From: Nocardioides xinjiangensis
GTDB lineage: Bacteria; Actinomycetota; Actinomycetes; Propionibacteriales; Nocardioidaceae
Assembly (NCBI RefSeq): GCF_017916455.1
Contig: NZ_JAFMSY010000005.1
Coordinates: 1-64,000 of the forward strand
Direction of reading: 5' to 3'
DNA: 64,000 bases
The notes under the pieces were generated by a model. It was not told the origin of the DNA. It did not search any database and saw only the letters and a list, made by a program, of their open reading frames with translations. Shown here one piece after another: positions 49,472 through 58,307 of this stretch (position 1 is its first letter; each line of letters begins with the position of its first letter). Both the position numbers and the translations under genes were made by a program.

Positions 49472-50731
49472 TCAGGCGGCTTCGCGGACGAGGACCTCGC
49501 CGGCGAACAGGTCGATGGTGACGGACAGGTCGGGGACGTCGTCGCCGCCGTCCCGGAAGGACTCCACGGTGATGTCGAAGCCGTCCTGGCTACGGTCGAG
49601 GACGCGGACGTCGCCGGCCGCGACCTGCGCCCGGACGTCGACGTCGACGCCGTCGGGCAGGACGACCTCGACCTCGCCGCCGAAGCCGTCGATGGTGAGG
49701 TCACGACCGTCGAGGGCGTCGAGGTCCTCGACGTCGCTGAGGTCGAGGGTGAAGCGGCCGCCGCCGAACTCGTAGGCCTCCCGGACGTCGGAGGCGCCGG
49801 TCGGTGCGTAGGAGCGGTCCTCGTCGTCGACCTGGGAGCCGACCGTGGCGACGGCGGTCGCCGCCGCCGCGACGAGGCCGAGCGCGATGAGCCCACCCGC
49901 GCGGCCCCAGAACGAGCCCACCAGCAGCATCGCGGCGACGATGCCGAGGGCGAGGGCGGGGTACGCGCTGTCGGCCACGGCGATCCCGGCGAGGTCGACC
50001 ACTCCGAGCACGCCCTCCGCGAGCGCGACGAGCGCGAGGGTGAAGAGGAACAGCCTGGGTCCGCGCTTGCGGGGCCGCGGTGCCGGTGCGTAGGACGACC
50101 ACTGCCCGGGCTCGCCGACGGGCCCGTAGGCCGTCGTCACGCCGTGGTGGGCGGGCGCCGCGTCGTCCCAGCCGTCGTCGCGCTCGTCGTCCCAGCCGTA
50201 GCCGTGGCCCGTGCCGTAGCCGGTGCCGTAGCCCTCCCGCGCCGCACCCCGGGCGGGGGCGCCCTTCTGCTTGTTGTGCAGGAACCACACGACCAGCGCC
50301 GCGATGATCGCCAGCGGCCACGGGAACCAGAACGCCCCCGCCCAGTCGCCCAGCGCGCAGACCACCGCGAGCACGCCGACGCCGGCCAGCGCCAGCGTGC
50401 GGCTGCGCTCGTCCAGGCCGAGCGGCTCGTCCTGCGTGCCCTCCTCGGGCACGAGGATCCACGCGCCGATGTAGAGCAGCAGGCCGGCACCGCCGAAGAA
50501 CACCGCCACGACGAGCGCGACGCGGACGATGATGGCGTCGATGTCGAGGTGGCGGGCGATGCCGGCGGCGACACCGGCGACGTGCCGGTCGGTGACGCTG
50601 CGGCGCAGCCGGCCGAGGTCCTTCATCTCCTCGCGGGTGACCCGTGGTCGCGACGGCGGGCCGGTCGGTGGGCGGTCACCGGTCGGGGGCTGCTCGGCTC
50701 CGGTGCCGGTGGTGGGGCTTGCGTTGTCCAT
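49472..50731 (-). CDS. PspC-domain membrane protein with a C-terminal LiaF-like beta domain
   Basis: A 419-residue protein. After a proline-rich leader, a PspC domain (about 44-97: RRSVTDRHVAGVAAGIARHL, DIDAIIVRVALVVAVFFGGA, YIGAWILVPEEG) is followed by membrane segments, a Gly/Tyr/Asp-rich linker (YGTGYGTGHGYGWDDERD), two more hydrophobic segments (FLFTLALVALAEGVLGVVDL) and a C-terminal beta domain (FTLDLSDVEDLDALDGRDLT, VEVVLPDGVDVDVRAQVAAG) of the DUF2154/LiaF type. Such proteins sense or dampen envelope stress. It is divergent from the PspC-type histidine kinase gene, so the three genes likely form one regulatory unit. Confidence 0.85.
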   Translation of the reverse strand: MDNASPTTGTGAEQPPTGDRPPTGPPSRPRVTREEMKDLGRLRRSVTDRHVAGVAAGIARHLDIDAIIVRVALVVAVFFGGAGLLLYIGAWILVPEEGTQDEPLGLDERSRTLALAGVGVLAVVCALGDWAGAFWFPWPLAIIAALVVWFLHNKQKGAPARGAAREGYGTGYGTGHGYGWDDERDDGWDDAAPAHHGVTTAYGPVGEPGQWSSYAPAPRPRKRGPRLFLFTLALVALAEGVLGVVDLAGIAVADSAYPALALGIVAAMLLVGSFWGRAGGLIALGLVAAAATAVATVGSQVDDEDRSYAPTGASDVREAYEFGGGRFTLDLSDVEDLDALDGRDLTIDGFGGEVEVVLPDGVDVDVRAQVAAGDVRVLDRSQDGFDITVESFRDGGDDVPDLSVTIDLFAGEVLVREAA

Positions 50732-50874
50732 GGCTCAACTCTGCGCCGCCCCGCTCGGTCGCACCATCGGGGACAGCCCTGATCCGCGGGCGCCGGGCGG
50801 GGTCCCGGCTCAGGGTCGGCTCGGGGTCAGTCCTCATGGTCCGGCACCTGCGTGCCTGCGACGATGGAGCCACG

Positions 50875-52254
50875 ATGACGCATCCCGGCTCCGCCCACCC
50901 CTCGACCCCGGCCCCGTCCGCCACGCGGCGCGCCGACGGGTCGCGTCGTGCGTACCGCGACACCAACACCGCCATCGTCGGCGGCGTGGCCGCCGGGCTG
51001 GCCGAGCACCTCGCGCTGCCGGTGCTGTGGGTGCGCGGGTTCTTCGTCGCCACCGCCTTCCTCGGCGGCTTCGGGCTGATGCTGTACGCCGGGCTGTGGG
51101 CGTTCCTCCCCGCCGGCCAGCGCTTCGACGTCGGCGCACCCGGCCTGGAGAGCGCCACCCGCACCGGCAAGCGGCCCGGTCGTCGGTCGCGGCTGCGCGA
51201 CGCGGGCCCGGCGATCGCGCTCGGCGCCCTGTTCTTCGGCGTCGTCCTCGGCGTGGAGGGCATCGTCGGGCGGGGCGCCTTCTTCTGGCCGGTCGTCCTC
51301 GGCATCGCCGGCGTCGCCCTGCTCTGGCGCCAGGCCGACGAGGCGCAGCGCGAGCGCTGGATGGACTCGACGGGCCGCATCGACCCGTTCCGCGCGATCT
51401 TCGGCAACGGCGGCTGGGCGGCGTACGTGCGCATCGCCGCCGGCCTCGGCCTCGTCCTCACCGCCCTGATCGTCTTCGCCGTCGCCGCGGGGCAGGCCAG
51501 CTTCGCCGTGCCGGTCCTGGTCTCCGGGCTGCTCGGCCTGGTCGGACTCGCGATCGTGGTCGGGCCGTGGGCGCTGCGCCTGGTCGACGACCTGTCGGCG
51601 GAGCGCGCCGAGCGGGTGCGCACGCAGGAGCGGGCCGACATGGCCGCGCACCTGCACGACTCGGTGCTGCAGACCCTCGCCCTCATCCAGAAGAACTCCC
51701 ACGACTCCACGACCGTCGCCCGCCTGGCCCGCTCGCAGGAGCGCGACCTGCGGCAGTGGCTCTTCGAGGGCGAGTCCGCCGACGCCACGACGCTCGCCGG
51801 TGCCCTCAAGGAGATGGCCGCCGAGGTGGAGTCGCAGCACCCCGTGGTGGTCGACGTGGTGACCGTCGGCGACTGCGACCTCGACGAGGCGCTGCGACCG
51901 GTCGTGCTCGCCGCTCGTGAGGCCGTCCTGAACGTCGCCAAGCACGCCGGCACCCAGCGCGCCGACGTCTACGCCGAGACCACCCCCGCCGCCGTCGACG
52001 TGTTCGTCCGCGACCGCGGGACCGGCTTCGACGTCGACGGGGTGGCCGCCGACCGCCAGGGCGTGCGCAGCAGCATCGTGGACCGCATGGCGCGTCACGG
52101 CGGCAGCGCGGACGTACGCTCGGCGCCCGGCGACGGCACGGAGGTCCGGCTGCACATGCCGCGCGCCGGCCGGGCGCAGGGCCGCCACCAGGACCAGCAC
52201 CCGGAGCGCCCGGACCACCACCAGGACGACCGCGAGCAGCAGGAGAGCCGATGA
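50875..52254 (+). CDS. PspC-domain sensor histidine kinase (NarX/DesK type)
   Basis: A 459-residue kinase. An N-terminal PspC domain (about 20-80: RAYRDTNTAIVGGVAAGLAE, GFGLMLYAGLWAFLP) and further membrane helices precede a HisKA_3 domain with MAAHLHDSVLQTLALIQ (phospho-acceptor His261) and a HATPase_c with REAVLNVAKHAGTQRADVY (N-box), VRDRGTGFDVDGV (G1) and GTEVRLHMPRA (G2). The tail is His/Gln/Arg rich. Start ATG 50875, with GGAG 5 nt upstream. The stop overlaps the response regulator start (ATGA). It probably senses envelope change through PspC and phosphorylates the adjacent regulator. Confidence 0.9.
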   Translation: MTHPGSAHPSTPAPSATRRADGSRRAYRDTNTAIVGGVAAGLAEHLALPVLWVRGFFVATAFLGGFGLMLYAGLWAFLPAGQRFDVGAPGLESATRTGKRPGRRSRLRDAGPAIALGALFFGVVLGVEGIVGRGAFFWPVVLGIAGVALLWRQADEAQRERWMDSTGRIDPFRAIFGNGGWAAYVRIAAGLGLVLTALIVFAVAAGQASFAVPVLVSGLLGLVGLAIVVGPWALRLVDDLSAERAERVRTQERADMAAHLHDSVLQTLALIQKNSHDSTTVARLARSQERDLRQWLFEGESADATTLAGALKEMAAEVESQHPVVVDVVTVGDCDLDEALRPVVLAAREAVLNVAKHAGTQRADVYAETTPAAVDVFVRDRGTGFDVDGVAADRQGVRSSIVDRMARHGGSADVRSAPGDGTEVRLHMPRAGRAQGRHQDQHPERPDHHQDDREQQESR

Positions 52255-52916
52255 CCCAGACCACCGCCGCCGGACCCGTGAGCGTCGTCCTGGTGGACGA
52301 CCACGCGATGTTCCGTGCCGGAGTGCGCGCCGAGCTGGCCGCGAGCGGCGCCGGGGTCGTCGAGGTCGTCGGCGAGGCGGCCGACGCCGACGCCGCGGTG
52401 GCCGTCGTGCACGAGCTCCGCCCGCAGGTCGTGCTCCTCGACGTGCACCTCCCCGGCGGGGGCGGCGTGGAGGTCATGCGGCGCCAGCCCTCGCCCGAGA
52501 CGCTCTACCTCGCGCTGTCGGTCTCCGATGCCGCCGAGGACGTCATCGGCACCATCCGCGGCGGCGCACGCGGCTACGTCACCAAGACGATCACCGGCCC
52601 CGAGCTCGTCGACGCGATCACCCGGGTGGCGGGCGGCGATGCGGTGTTCTCGCCGCGGCTGGCCGGGTTCGTGCTCGACGCCTTCGCCGGATCCATCGAC
52701 GTGGCCGCGGTCGACGAGGACCTCGACCGCCTCACCGAGCGCGAGCGCGAGGTCATGCGGCTCATCGCCCGCGGCTACGCCTACAAGGAGGTCGCCAAGG
52801 AGCTCTTCATCTCGGTGAAGACGGTGGAGACCCACATGTCCTCGGTGCTGCGCAAGCTGCAGCTCTCGAGCCGGCACGAGCTGACGAAGTGGGCGTCCGA
52901 CCGCCGGCTCCTCTGA
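52251..52916 (+). CDS. NarL/LuxR-family response regulator
   Basis: A 221-residue regulator with a receiver domain (VVLVDDHAMFRAGVRAELAA, acidic pocket; VVLLDVHLPGGGGVEVM with phospho-acceptor Asp64; the conserved Thr/Lys as ALSVS and GYVTKTI) and a C-terminal LuxR HTH (LTEREREVMRLIARGYAYKE, LFISVKTVETHMSSVLRKL). The ATG overlaps the kinase stop by 4 nt. It would respond to the PspC-type kinase and may control the divergent PspC operon and itself. Confidence 0.93.
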   Translation: MTQTTAAGPVSVVLVDDHAMFRAGVRAELAASGAGVVEVVGEAADADAAVAVVHELRPQVVLLDVHLPGGGGVEVMRRQPSPETLYLALSVSDAAEDVIGTIRGGARGYVTKTITGPELVDAITRVAGGDAVFSPRLAGFVLDAFAGSIDVAAVDEDLDRLTEREREVMRLIARGYAYKEVAKELFISVKTVETHMSSVLRKLQLSSRHELTKWASDRRLL

Positions 52917-52983
52917 GCCGGCACGTGCCCGATGGGGTGGGACGACGATTGACAACCCCGGGCCGAGGCGGTTCGGTCGGGGG

Positions 52984-54414
52984 ATGGCCGACTCCGCCAC
53001 CATGCCGCGTCCGGACGAGGACGACAGCGAGCTCAAGCGGTCCATCACCGGGGCGCAGCTGTTCTTCTACACCCTCGGTGACGTGCTCGGCTCGGGCATC
53101 TACGTCCTGATCGGACTCGTCGCCGCCGCGGTCGGCGGTGCCTTCTGGATCGCCTTCGCCGCCGGCGTCACCGTCGCGGCGATCACCGGCGCGGCGTACG
53201 CCGAGCTCGTGACGAAGTACCCCCGCGCGGCCGGCTCCTCGCTCTACGTCCAGAAGGCGTTCGGCAACAAGGCGCTGACCTTCCTGGTCACCGTGTCCTT
53301 CCTCTCCGCGAGCTTCGCGGCCACGGGCTCGCTGGCCACCGGCTTCGCGTCGTACTTCACCGAGCTCTGGTCCGCGCCGCCGGCGCTGCTGGTGTCCCTC
53401 GTCTTCGTGGCCCTGCTCGTCGTCGTCAACTACATCGGCATCACCGAGTCGGTGGTGATGAACATGGTGATGACCTTCGTCGAGGTCAGCGGCCTGCTGA
53501 TCATCATGCTCATCGGCATCTGGCACGTCGCCGAGGGCGGTGCCGACTTCGGGACGCTCACCGACATCAGCGTCTCGGGCAACCCCGCGCTGGCGGTCCT
53601 CGCCGGTGTGGCGCTGTCCTTCTTCGCGATGACGGGCTTCGAGAACACCGCCAACGTCGCGGAGGAGACCATCGACCCGCACAAGGCGTTCCCGCGCTCG
53701 CTGGTCGGCGGCATGGTGGTGGCCGGCCTGGTCTACGTCCTGGTCTCGATGGCCGCGGCGCTGTCGGTGCCCACCGACCAGCTGGCCGACGAGGGCAACG
53801 GACCGGCGCTGCTGCAGGTCGTCGAGTCGGGCATCCTGCCGATCTCGACCGACTTCATGACGAAGCTGTTCACCATCATCGCCCTCATCGCGATCACCAA
53901 CACCACGCTGGTCACCCTGGTCACCCAGCCGCGGATCCTCTACGGCATGGCCCGCGAGGACGTCGTGCCCGGCGTCTTCGCCAAGGTGCACACGACCCGT
54001 CGCAGCCCGTGGGTGGGACTGCTGTTCAGCGGCCTGGTCGTGGGTGGACTGCTCGTCACGGGCTACGCAGTGTCGGCCGCCGGAGGCGGCCTCGACCTGG
54101 TCAACAGGCTGGCGACCGTGACCGTGGTGTTCCTGCTCGCCATCTACGCCCTCGTGATCGTCACCTGCCTCAAGCTGCGCGGGCACGACGAGGACGAGCG
54201 CGCCTTCCGGGCCAACACCCCGCTCCTCCTGCTCGGCCTGGTCGGCAACCTCGCGATCCTCTACTACGCCGTCTACGACGACCCGTCCTCGCTGATCTGG
54301 TGCGCCGGCCTCGTCGCCGTGGGTGTCGTGCTCTACCTGGTCGAGCAGCTCTTCGGCGGAGGGTCGAAGCCTCGGCCCGGCACCGTCTCACGGACGCCCA
54401 AGGGAGACCTCTGA
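52984..54414 (+). CDS. APC-family amino acid permease
   Basis: A 476-residue transporter with about 12 hydrophobic segments. The first helix shows the family's substrate-site motif GDVLGSGIYVLIGLVAA; helix 6 has SFFAMTGFENTANVAEETID. It takes up amino acids or amines with protons, substrate not predictable. The start at ATG 52984 is chosen; an ATG at 53002 would omit six residues. The stop overlaps the start of a universal stress protein gene (TGATG), which implies co-regulation. 67 nt separate it from the response regulator, so it may be part of the same transcript. Confidence 0.88.
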   Translation: MADSATMPRPDEDDSELKRSITGAQLFFYTLGDVLGSGIYVLIGLVAAAVGGAFWIAFAAGVTVAAITGAAYAELVTKYPRAAGSSLYVQKAFGNKALTFLVTVSFLSASFAATGSLATGFASYFTELWSAPPALLVSLVFVALLVVVNYIGITESVVMNMVMTFVEVSGLLIIMLIGIWHVAEGGADFGTLTDISVSGNPALAVLAGVALSFFAMTGFENTANVAEETIDPHKAFPRSLVGGMVVAGLVYVLVSMAAALSVPTDQLADEGNGPALLQVVESGILPISTDFMTKLFTIIALIAITNTTLVTLVTQPRILYGMAREDVVPGVFAKVHTTRRSPWVGLLFSGLVVGGLLVTGYAVSAAGGGLDLVNRLATVTVVFLLAIYALVIVTCLKLRGHDEDERAFRANTPLLLLGLVGNLAILYYAVYDDPSSLIWCAGLVAVGVVLYLVEQLFGGGSKPRPGTVSRTPKGDL

Positions 54415-54863
54415 TGCATGTCATCGTCGCCACCGACGGATCCAGGCAGTCGCTCGCGGCGGCCAAGCACCTGAAGTCCTTCGCGGACCCGGCCAAGATC
54501 ACCGAGGTCTCCATCGTCGCGGTGATCCGGCCGCTGGCCTCGGTCGCCTTCGCCGACGACCTGTCGGAGGACGGGTTCGAGGGATCCTTCCGCGACGCGG
54601 CGCAGAGCGCGGTCGACCGGATCGCCGCCGTCTTCGACGGGTGGGGACCCAAGGTCAACAAGCGCATCCGCAGCGGGTCGGCGGCCAACGAGATCATCAA
54701 GGCGGCCCGGCAGTACGAGGCCGGGCTCGTGGTGGTCGCCTCCGGCGGGCGCGGACTGAGCGACGCCGTGCTCGTGGGCAGCACCGCCCAGCGCGTGCAG
54801 CACTACGCGCCCTGCCCGGTGCTCGTCGTACGCCCCGCCCCCCGGAAGCCGAGGAAGCGCTGA
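54414..54863 (+). CDS. Universal stress protein (UspA family)
   Basis: A 149-residue single Usp domain: MHVIVATDGSRQSLAAAKHL at the start, then SIVAVIRPLASVAFADDLSE and at the end GLVVVASGGRGLSDAVLVGS, where G-(2x)-G-(9x)-G(S/T) of ATP-binding Usps is recognisable (GGRGLSDAVLVGSTAQRV). It is fused in expression, not in protein, to the permease gene: the ATG is inside TGATG of the permease stop. Usp domains paired with APC permeases are a known combination, often as gene fusions. Confidence 0.9.
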   Translation: MHVIVATDGSRQSLAAAKHLKSFADPAKITEVSIVAVIRPLASVAFADDLSEDGFEGSFRDAAQSAVDRIAAVFDGWGPKVNKRIRSGSAANEIIKAARQYEAGLVVVASGGRGLSDAVLVGSTAQRVQHYAPCPVLVVRPAPRKPRKR

Positions 54864-54871
54864 GCCGGTCC

Positions 54872-54877
54872 TAGGGT
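54872..54877 (+). promoter_or_regulatory. -10 hexamer of a leaderless promoter (54884 gene)
   Basis: TAGGGT, then 6 nt, then ATG at 54884. Confidence 0.6.
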
Positions 54878-54883
54878 GTCCGC

Positions 54884-55237
54884 ATGGAGACCCTGCGGCT
54901 GGTGCTGCTCTTCGTCCACATCCTCGGCTTCGCCGCGCTGCTCGGCGGCCTCCTCGTGCAGCTGCGCGCGGAGACGAAGTCGGTCAACGCGCTGATGCGC
55001 GACGGGTCCGGCACGGCGTTCCTGGCCGGCCTGTTCCTCGTCGGCGTGCTCGAGAGCCTCGGCTCGCCCGACCACGCCAAGATCGGCGTGAAGTTCGCGA
55101 TCGGCCTGGTCATCCTGGTGCTGGTGATGGCCAACGTGCGCAAGCCGAGCATCCCGAAGGGCCTCTACCTCGGGCTGCTGGCGCTGACGGTGGCCAACAT
55201 CGCCGTGGCGGTCTTCTGGTCGCCCGTGCACGCCTGA
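54884..55237 (+). CDS. Small membrane protein, four helices
   Basis: A 117-residue protein with four hydrophobic segments: LRLVLLFVHILGFAALLGGL, GTAFLAGLFLVGVLESL, HAKIGVKFAIGLVILVLVMA and GLYLGLLALTVANIAVAVFW. The histidine in the first and third helices (FVHILG, DHAKIG) recalls haem- or copper-linked membrane proteins, but no family is certain. The start is fixed by the leaderless TAGGGT. It lies 37 nt before pcrA on the same strand. Confidence 0.72.
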   Translation: METLRLVLLFVHILGFAALLGGLLVQLRAETKSVNALMRDGSGTAFLAGLFLVGVLESLGSPDHAKIGVKFAIGLVILVLVMANVRKPSIPKGLYLGLLALTVANIAVAVFWSPVHA

Positions 55238-55274
55238 CCGGGTTGTCCCACCTGCCGCATAGGCTGGGCAGGTC

Positions 55275-57683
55275 ATGAGTCCTGCAGAAGCACCCGGTCG
55301 AGCTGCCTCGCCCGCCCTGATCGACCACCCCCTCCTCGAGGGGCTCAACGAGCCCCAGCGGGCGGCCGTCACCCACGCCGGTGCGCCGCTGCTCGTCGTG
55401 GCCGGCGCCGGCTCCGGCAAGACGCGGGTGCTCACCCGCCGCATCGCCTGGCTGATCAACGAGCGCCGGGCGCACCCGGGGTCGATCCTCGCCATCACCT
55501 TCACCAACAAGGCGGCGGCCGAGATGAAGGACCGCGTCGAGGAGCTCGTCGGCAAGCGCGCCCGGATCATGTGGGTCTCGACGTTCCACTCCGCCTGCGT
55601 GCGCATCCTCCGCAAGGAGATCGACCGGGTGGGCTTCAAGTCCAACTTCTCGATCTACGACGCCGCCGACTCCAAGCGGCTGATGACCCTGGTGCTGCGC
55701 GACCTCGAGCTCGACCCCAAGCGCTACCAGCCCAACGCGGTGCTCCACTGGGTCTCGGACCAGAAGAACGAGCTGCGTGACGCCGAGGACGCCGCCAAGG
55801 AGGCGCGCAACTCCTTCGAGGAGGCCTACGCGAAGGCGTTCGCGCACTACCAGCGGCGGCTGCGCGAGGCCAACGCCCTCGACTTCGACGACCTCATCAT
55901 GACGACCGTGCACCTGCTGCAGGCGTTCCCCGACGTGCGGGAGAACTACCGCCGCCGGTTCCGCCACGTGCTCGTCGACGAGTACCAGGACACCAACCAT
56001 GCGCAGTACAGCCTCATCCAGCAGCTGTGCGGCGCGTCGTTCGAGATCGACGCCGGGCCGGTGGGCGAGGGGGCCGAGCCGGCCGAGCGCGTCGAGCCGA
56101 GCGAGCTGATGGTGGTGGGCGACGCCGACCAGTCCATCTACGCCTTCCGCGGCGCCGACATCCGCAACATCCTCGACTTCGAGCAGGACTTCCCCGACGC
56201 GACCACCATCCTGCTCGAGCAGAACTACCGCTCCACCCAGACGATCCTGAGCGCCGCGAACTCCGTCATCGGCAACAACCGCGGCCGCAAGCCCAAGCGG
56301 CTGTGGACCGACGCGGGCGAGGGGGAGCGCATCGTCGGCTACGTCGCCGACGACGAGCACGACGAGGCGCGGTTCGTCAGCGAGGAGATCGACAAGCTCA
56401 CCGACGACGCCGGCGTGCGCCCGGCCGACGTGGCCGTCTTCTACCGCACCAACGCCCAGTCGCGCGTGTTCGAGGAGGTGTTCATCCGCACCGGCCAGCC
56501 CTACAAGGTCGTCGGCGGCGTCCGCTTCTACGAGCGGCGCGAGGTGCGCGACGCGCTGGCCTACCTCCGCATGCTGGTCAACACCGCCGACGAGATCTCG
56601 CTGCGGCGGGTGCTCAACACCCCCAAGCGCGGCATCGGCGAGCGCGCCGAGGCCTGCATCGCGGCGCTGGCCGAGCGCGACCGCACCACCTTCTGGGAGG
56701 CGCTGACCCGCGCCGCGGAGGCGCCGGGGCTGGCCACCCGCAGCCTGAAGAACATCGAGGCCTTCGTGGCGATGGTGCAGGAGCTCCAGTCGATGGTCGA
56801 GGCCGACGAGCGGCCCGACGTCATCCTCGAGTCGGTCCTCGAGCGCTCCGGCTACCTCGCCGAGCTCGAGGCCAGCGACGATCCGCAGGACGGCACCCGC
56901 GTGGAGAACCTGGCGGAGCTCGTCGCGGTCGCGCGCGAGTTCGCGGAGGACCCGCAGCCGGGGCCGAGCGCCGACCCGGCGGAGGTCGAGGCCGGCACGG
57001 TCGCCGTGGGGCTGGGTGACTTCCTCGAGCGGGTCGCCCTCGTCGCCGACGCCGACCAGATCCCCGACGCCCCGGGCGGCGACGATTCCGGCGTGGTCAC
57101 GCTGATGACGCTGCACACCGCCAAGGGCCTGGAGTTCCCGGTCGTGTTCCTCACCGGCCTGGAGGACGGCGTGTTCCCGCACCAGCGCTCCCTGGGCGAC
57201 CAGCCCGAGCTGGAGGAGGAGCGTCGGCTGGCCTACGTCGGGCTCACCCGCGCCCAGAAGCGCCTCTACGTCTCCCGTGCGCTCGTCCGCTCCGCCTGGG
57301 GCGCGCCCAGCCACAACCCCGCCAGCCGGTTCCTCGACGAGCTCCCGGTCGACCTCGTCGACTGGCGGCGCACGGCGGCCGAGCAGACCCGCTGGGGCCG
57401 GCCCGACCTCACCGGCGGACCGTCCCGGCTGGGCACGCCGACCGAGGCCGGCCGGCGCAACTTCAGCTCGGCCGCGCTGCGCGCGGACGCCGCGGCGAAG
57501 GCCAAGCCCGCGCGGGCGATCCCGAGCCTCGAGCCGGGGGACCGGGTCGTGCACGACTCCTTCGGCATGGGCACGGTCGTGGCCGTCGACGGGGTCGCCG
57601 AGAAGTCCGTCGCCTCCATCGACTTCGGCTCCGAGGGCGTCAAGCGCCTGCTGCTGCGCTACGCGCCGGTCGAGAAGCTGTAG
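55275..57683 (+). CDS. pcrA: UvrD/PcrA-type ATP-dependent DNA helicase
   Basis: An 802-residue superfamily 1 helicase. Motifs are in order: Q-motif LNEPQRAAV, I VVAGAGSGKTRVLTRRI (Lys49), Ia FTNKAAAEMKDRV, II VDEYQDTNHAQY, III VVGDADQSIYAFRGAD, IV LEQNYRST, V VTLMTLHTAKGLEFPVVFL, VI RLAYVGLTRAQKRLYV. A long acidic insert occurs in the third quarter (about 560-580). The C-terminal DRVVHDSFGMGTVVAV segment is the PcrA/UvrD Tudor-like domain that contacts RNA polymerase in relatives. It works in nucleotide excision repair and replication fork maintenance. ATG 55275; a weak TAGGCT lies about 9 nt upstream. Downstream is the palindromic repeat array. Confidence 0.93.
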   Translation: MSPAEAPGRAASPALIDHPLLEGLNEPQRAAVTHAGAPLLVVAGAGSGKTRVLTRRIAWLINERRAHPGSILAITFTNKAAAEMKDRVEELVGKRARIMWVSTFHSACVRILRKEIDRVGFKSNFSIYDAADSKRLMTLVLRDLELDPKRYQPNAVLHWVSDQKNELRDAEDAAKEARNSFEEAYAKAFAHYQRRLREANALDFDDLIMTTVHLLQAFPDVRENYRRRFRHVLVDEYQDTNHAQYSLIQQLCGASFEIDAGPVGEGAEPAERVEPSELMVVGDADQSIYAFRGADIRNILDFEQDFPDATTILLEQNYRSTQTILSAANSVIGNNRGRKPKRLWTDAGEGERIVGYVADDEHDEARFVSEEIDKLTDDAGVRPADVAVFYRTNAQSRVFEEVFIRTGQPYKVVGGVRFYERREVRDALAYLRMLVNTADEISLRRVLNTPKRGIGERAEACIAALAERDRTTFWEALTRAAEAPGLATRSLKNIEAFVAMVQELQSMVEADERPDVILESVLERSGYLAELEASDDPQDGTRVENLAELVAVAREFAEDPQPGPSADPAEVEAGTVAVGLGDFLERVALVADADQIPDAPGGDDSGVVTLMTLHTAKGLEFPVVFLTGLEDGVFPHQRSLGDQPELEEERRLAYVGLTRAQKRLYVSRALVRSAWGAPSHNPASRFLDELPVDLVDWRRTAAEQTRWGRPDLTGGPSRLGTPTEAGRRNFSSAALRADAAAKAKPARAIPSLEPGDRVVHDSFGMGTVVAVDGVAEKSVASIDFGSEGVKRLLLRYAPVEKL

Positions 57684-57719
57684 CCGCCGCGGTCCGGCGT
57701 ACGGCGTACGCGCCCCGCC

Positions 57720-58306
57720 GAGCGGTGCGTGAGGCAGGTTCTGACGGTCGGGAAACCTGCGCTGCGCACCGCCGGCCGGGCGAGCGGTGCGTGAGGCAGG
57801 TTCTGCAGGCCGGAAACCTGCGCTGCGCACCGCCGGCCGGGCGAGCGGTGCGTGAGGCAGGTTCTGCAGGCCGGGAACCTGCGCTGCTCACCGCCGGCCG
57901 CCGAGCGGTGCGTGAGGCAGGTTCTGCAGGTCAAAACCTGCGCTGCGCACCGCCGGCCGCAGCGAGCGGTGCGTGAGGCAGGTTCTGCAGGTCGGGAACC
58001 TGCGCTGCTCACCGCCGGTCGCCGAGCGGTGCGTGAGGCAGGTTCTGCAGGCCGGAACCTGCGCTGCTCACCGGCAGCCGCCGAGCGGTGCGTGAGGCAG
58101 GTTCCGCAGGCCGCGAACCTGCGCTGCGCACCGCCACCCGGCGAGCGGTGCGTGAGGCAGGTTCCGCATGCCGGAGACCTGCGCTACGCACCGCCACCCG
58201 GCGAGCGGTGGGTGAGGCAGGTTCTGCAGGTCGGAAACCTGCGCTACGCACCGCCAGCGGCGGCGAGCGGTGCGTGGGGCAGGTCCTGACGGCCGGGGAG
58301 GCCTCG
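57720..58306. repeat. Tandem array of ten ~60-bp palindromic units
   Basis: Units begin with GAGCGGTGCGTGAGGCAGG at 57720, 57782, 57843, 57903, 57964, 58024, 58083, 58143, 58203 and 58265 (spacing 59-62 bp). Each is an imperfect palindrome: outer arms GCGGTGCG/CGCACCGC, a 4x4 internal mismatch (TGAG/GCTG), inner arms GCAGGTT/AACCTGC and a loop of about 12 nt with CTGCAG. The last unit is degenerate and runs to the end of the convergent M23 gene. The spaces between palindromes are short and almost constant (about 10 nt, GGCCGG-like), so there are no unique spacers. Open frames through the array are by-products of its base composition. Confidence 0.92.
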
Positions 58307-58307
58307 G

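Noticed and set aside
57725..58289. Open frames on both strands across the palindromic array (e.g. repeated RQVLQAGNLRC-like text)
   Set aside because: They follow from the near multiple-of-three period and lack of stops in GC-rich repeats; the frame shifts between units and no start with a ribosome-binding site is seen.
57720..58306. CRISPR array
   Set aside because: The unit is about 60 bp with only about 10 bp of nearly constant sequence between palindromes; there are no unique spacers and no cas genes.
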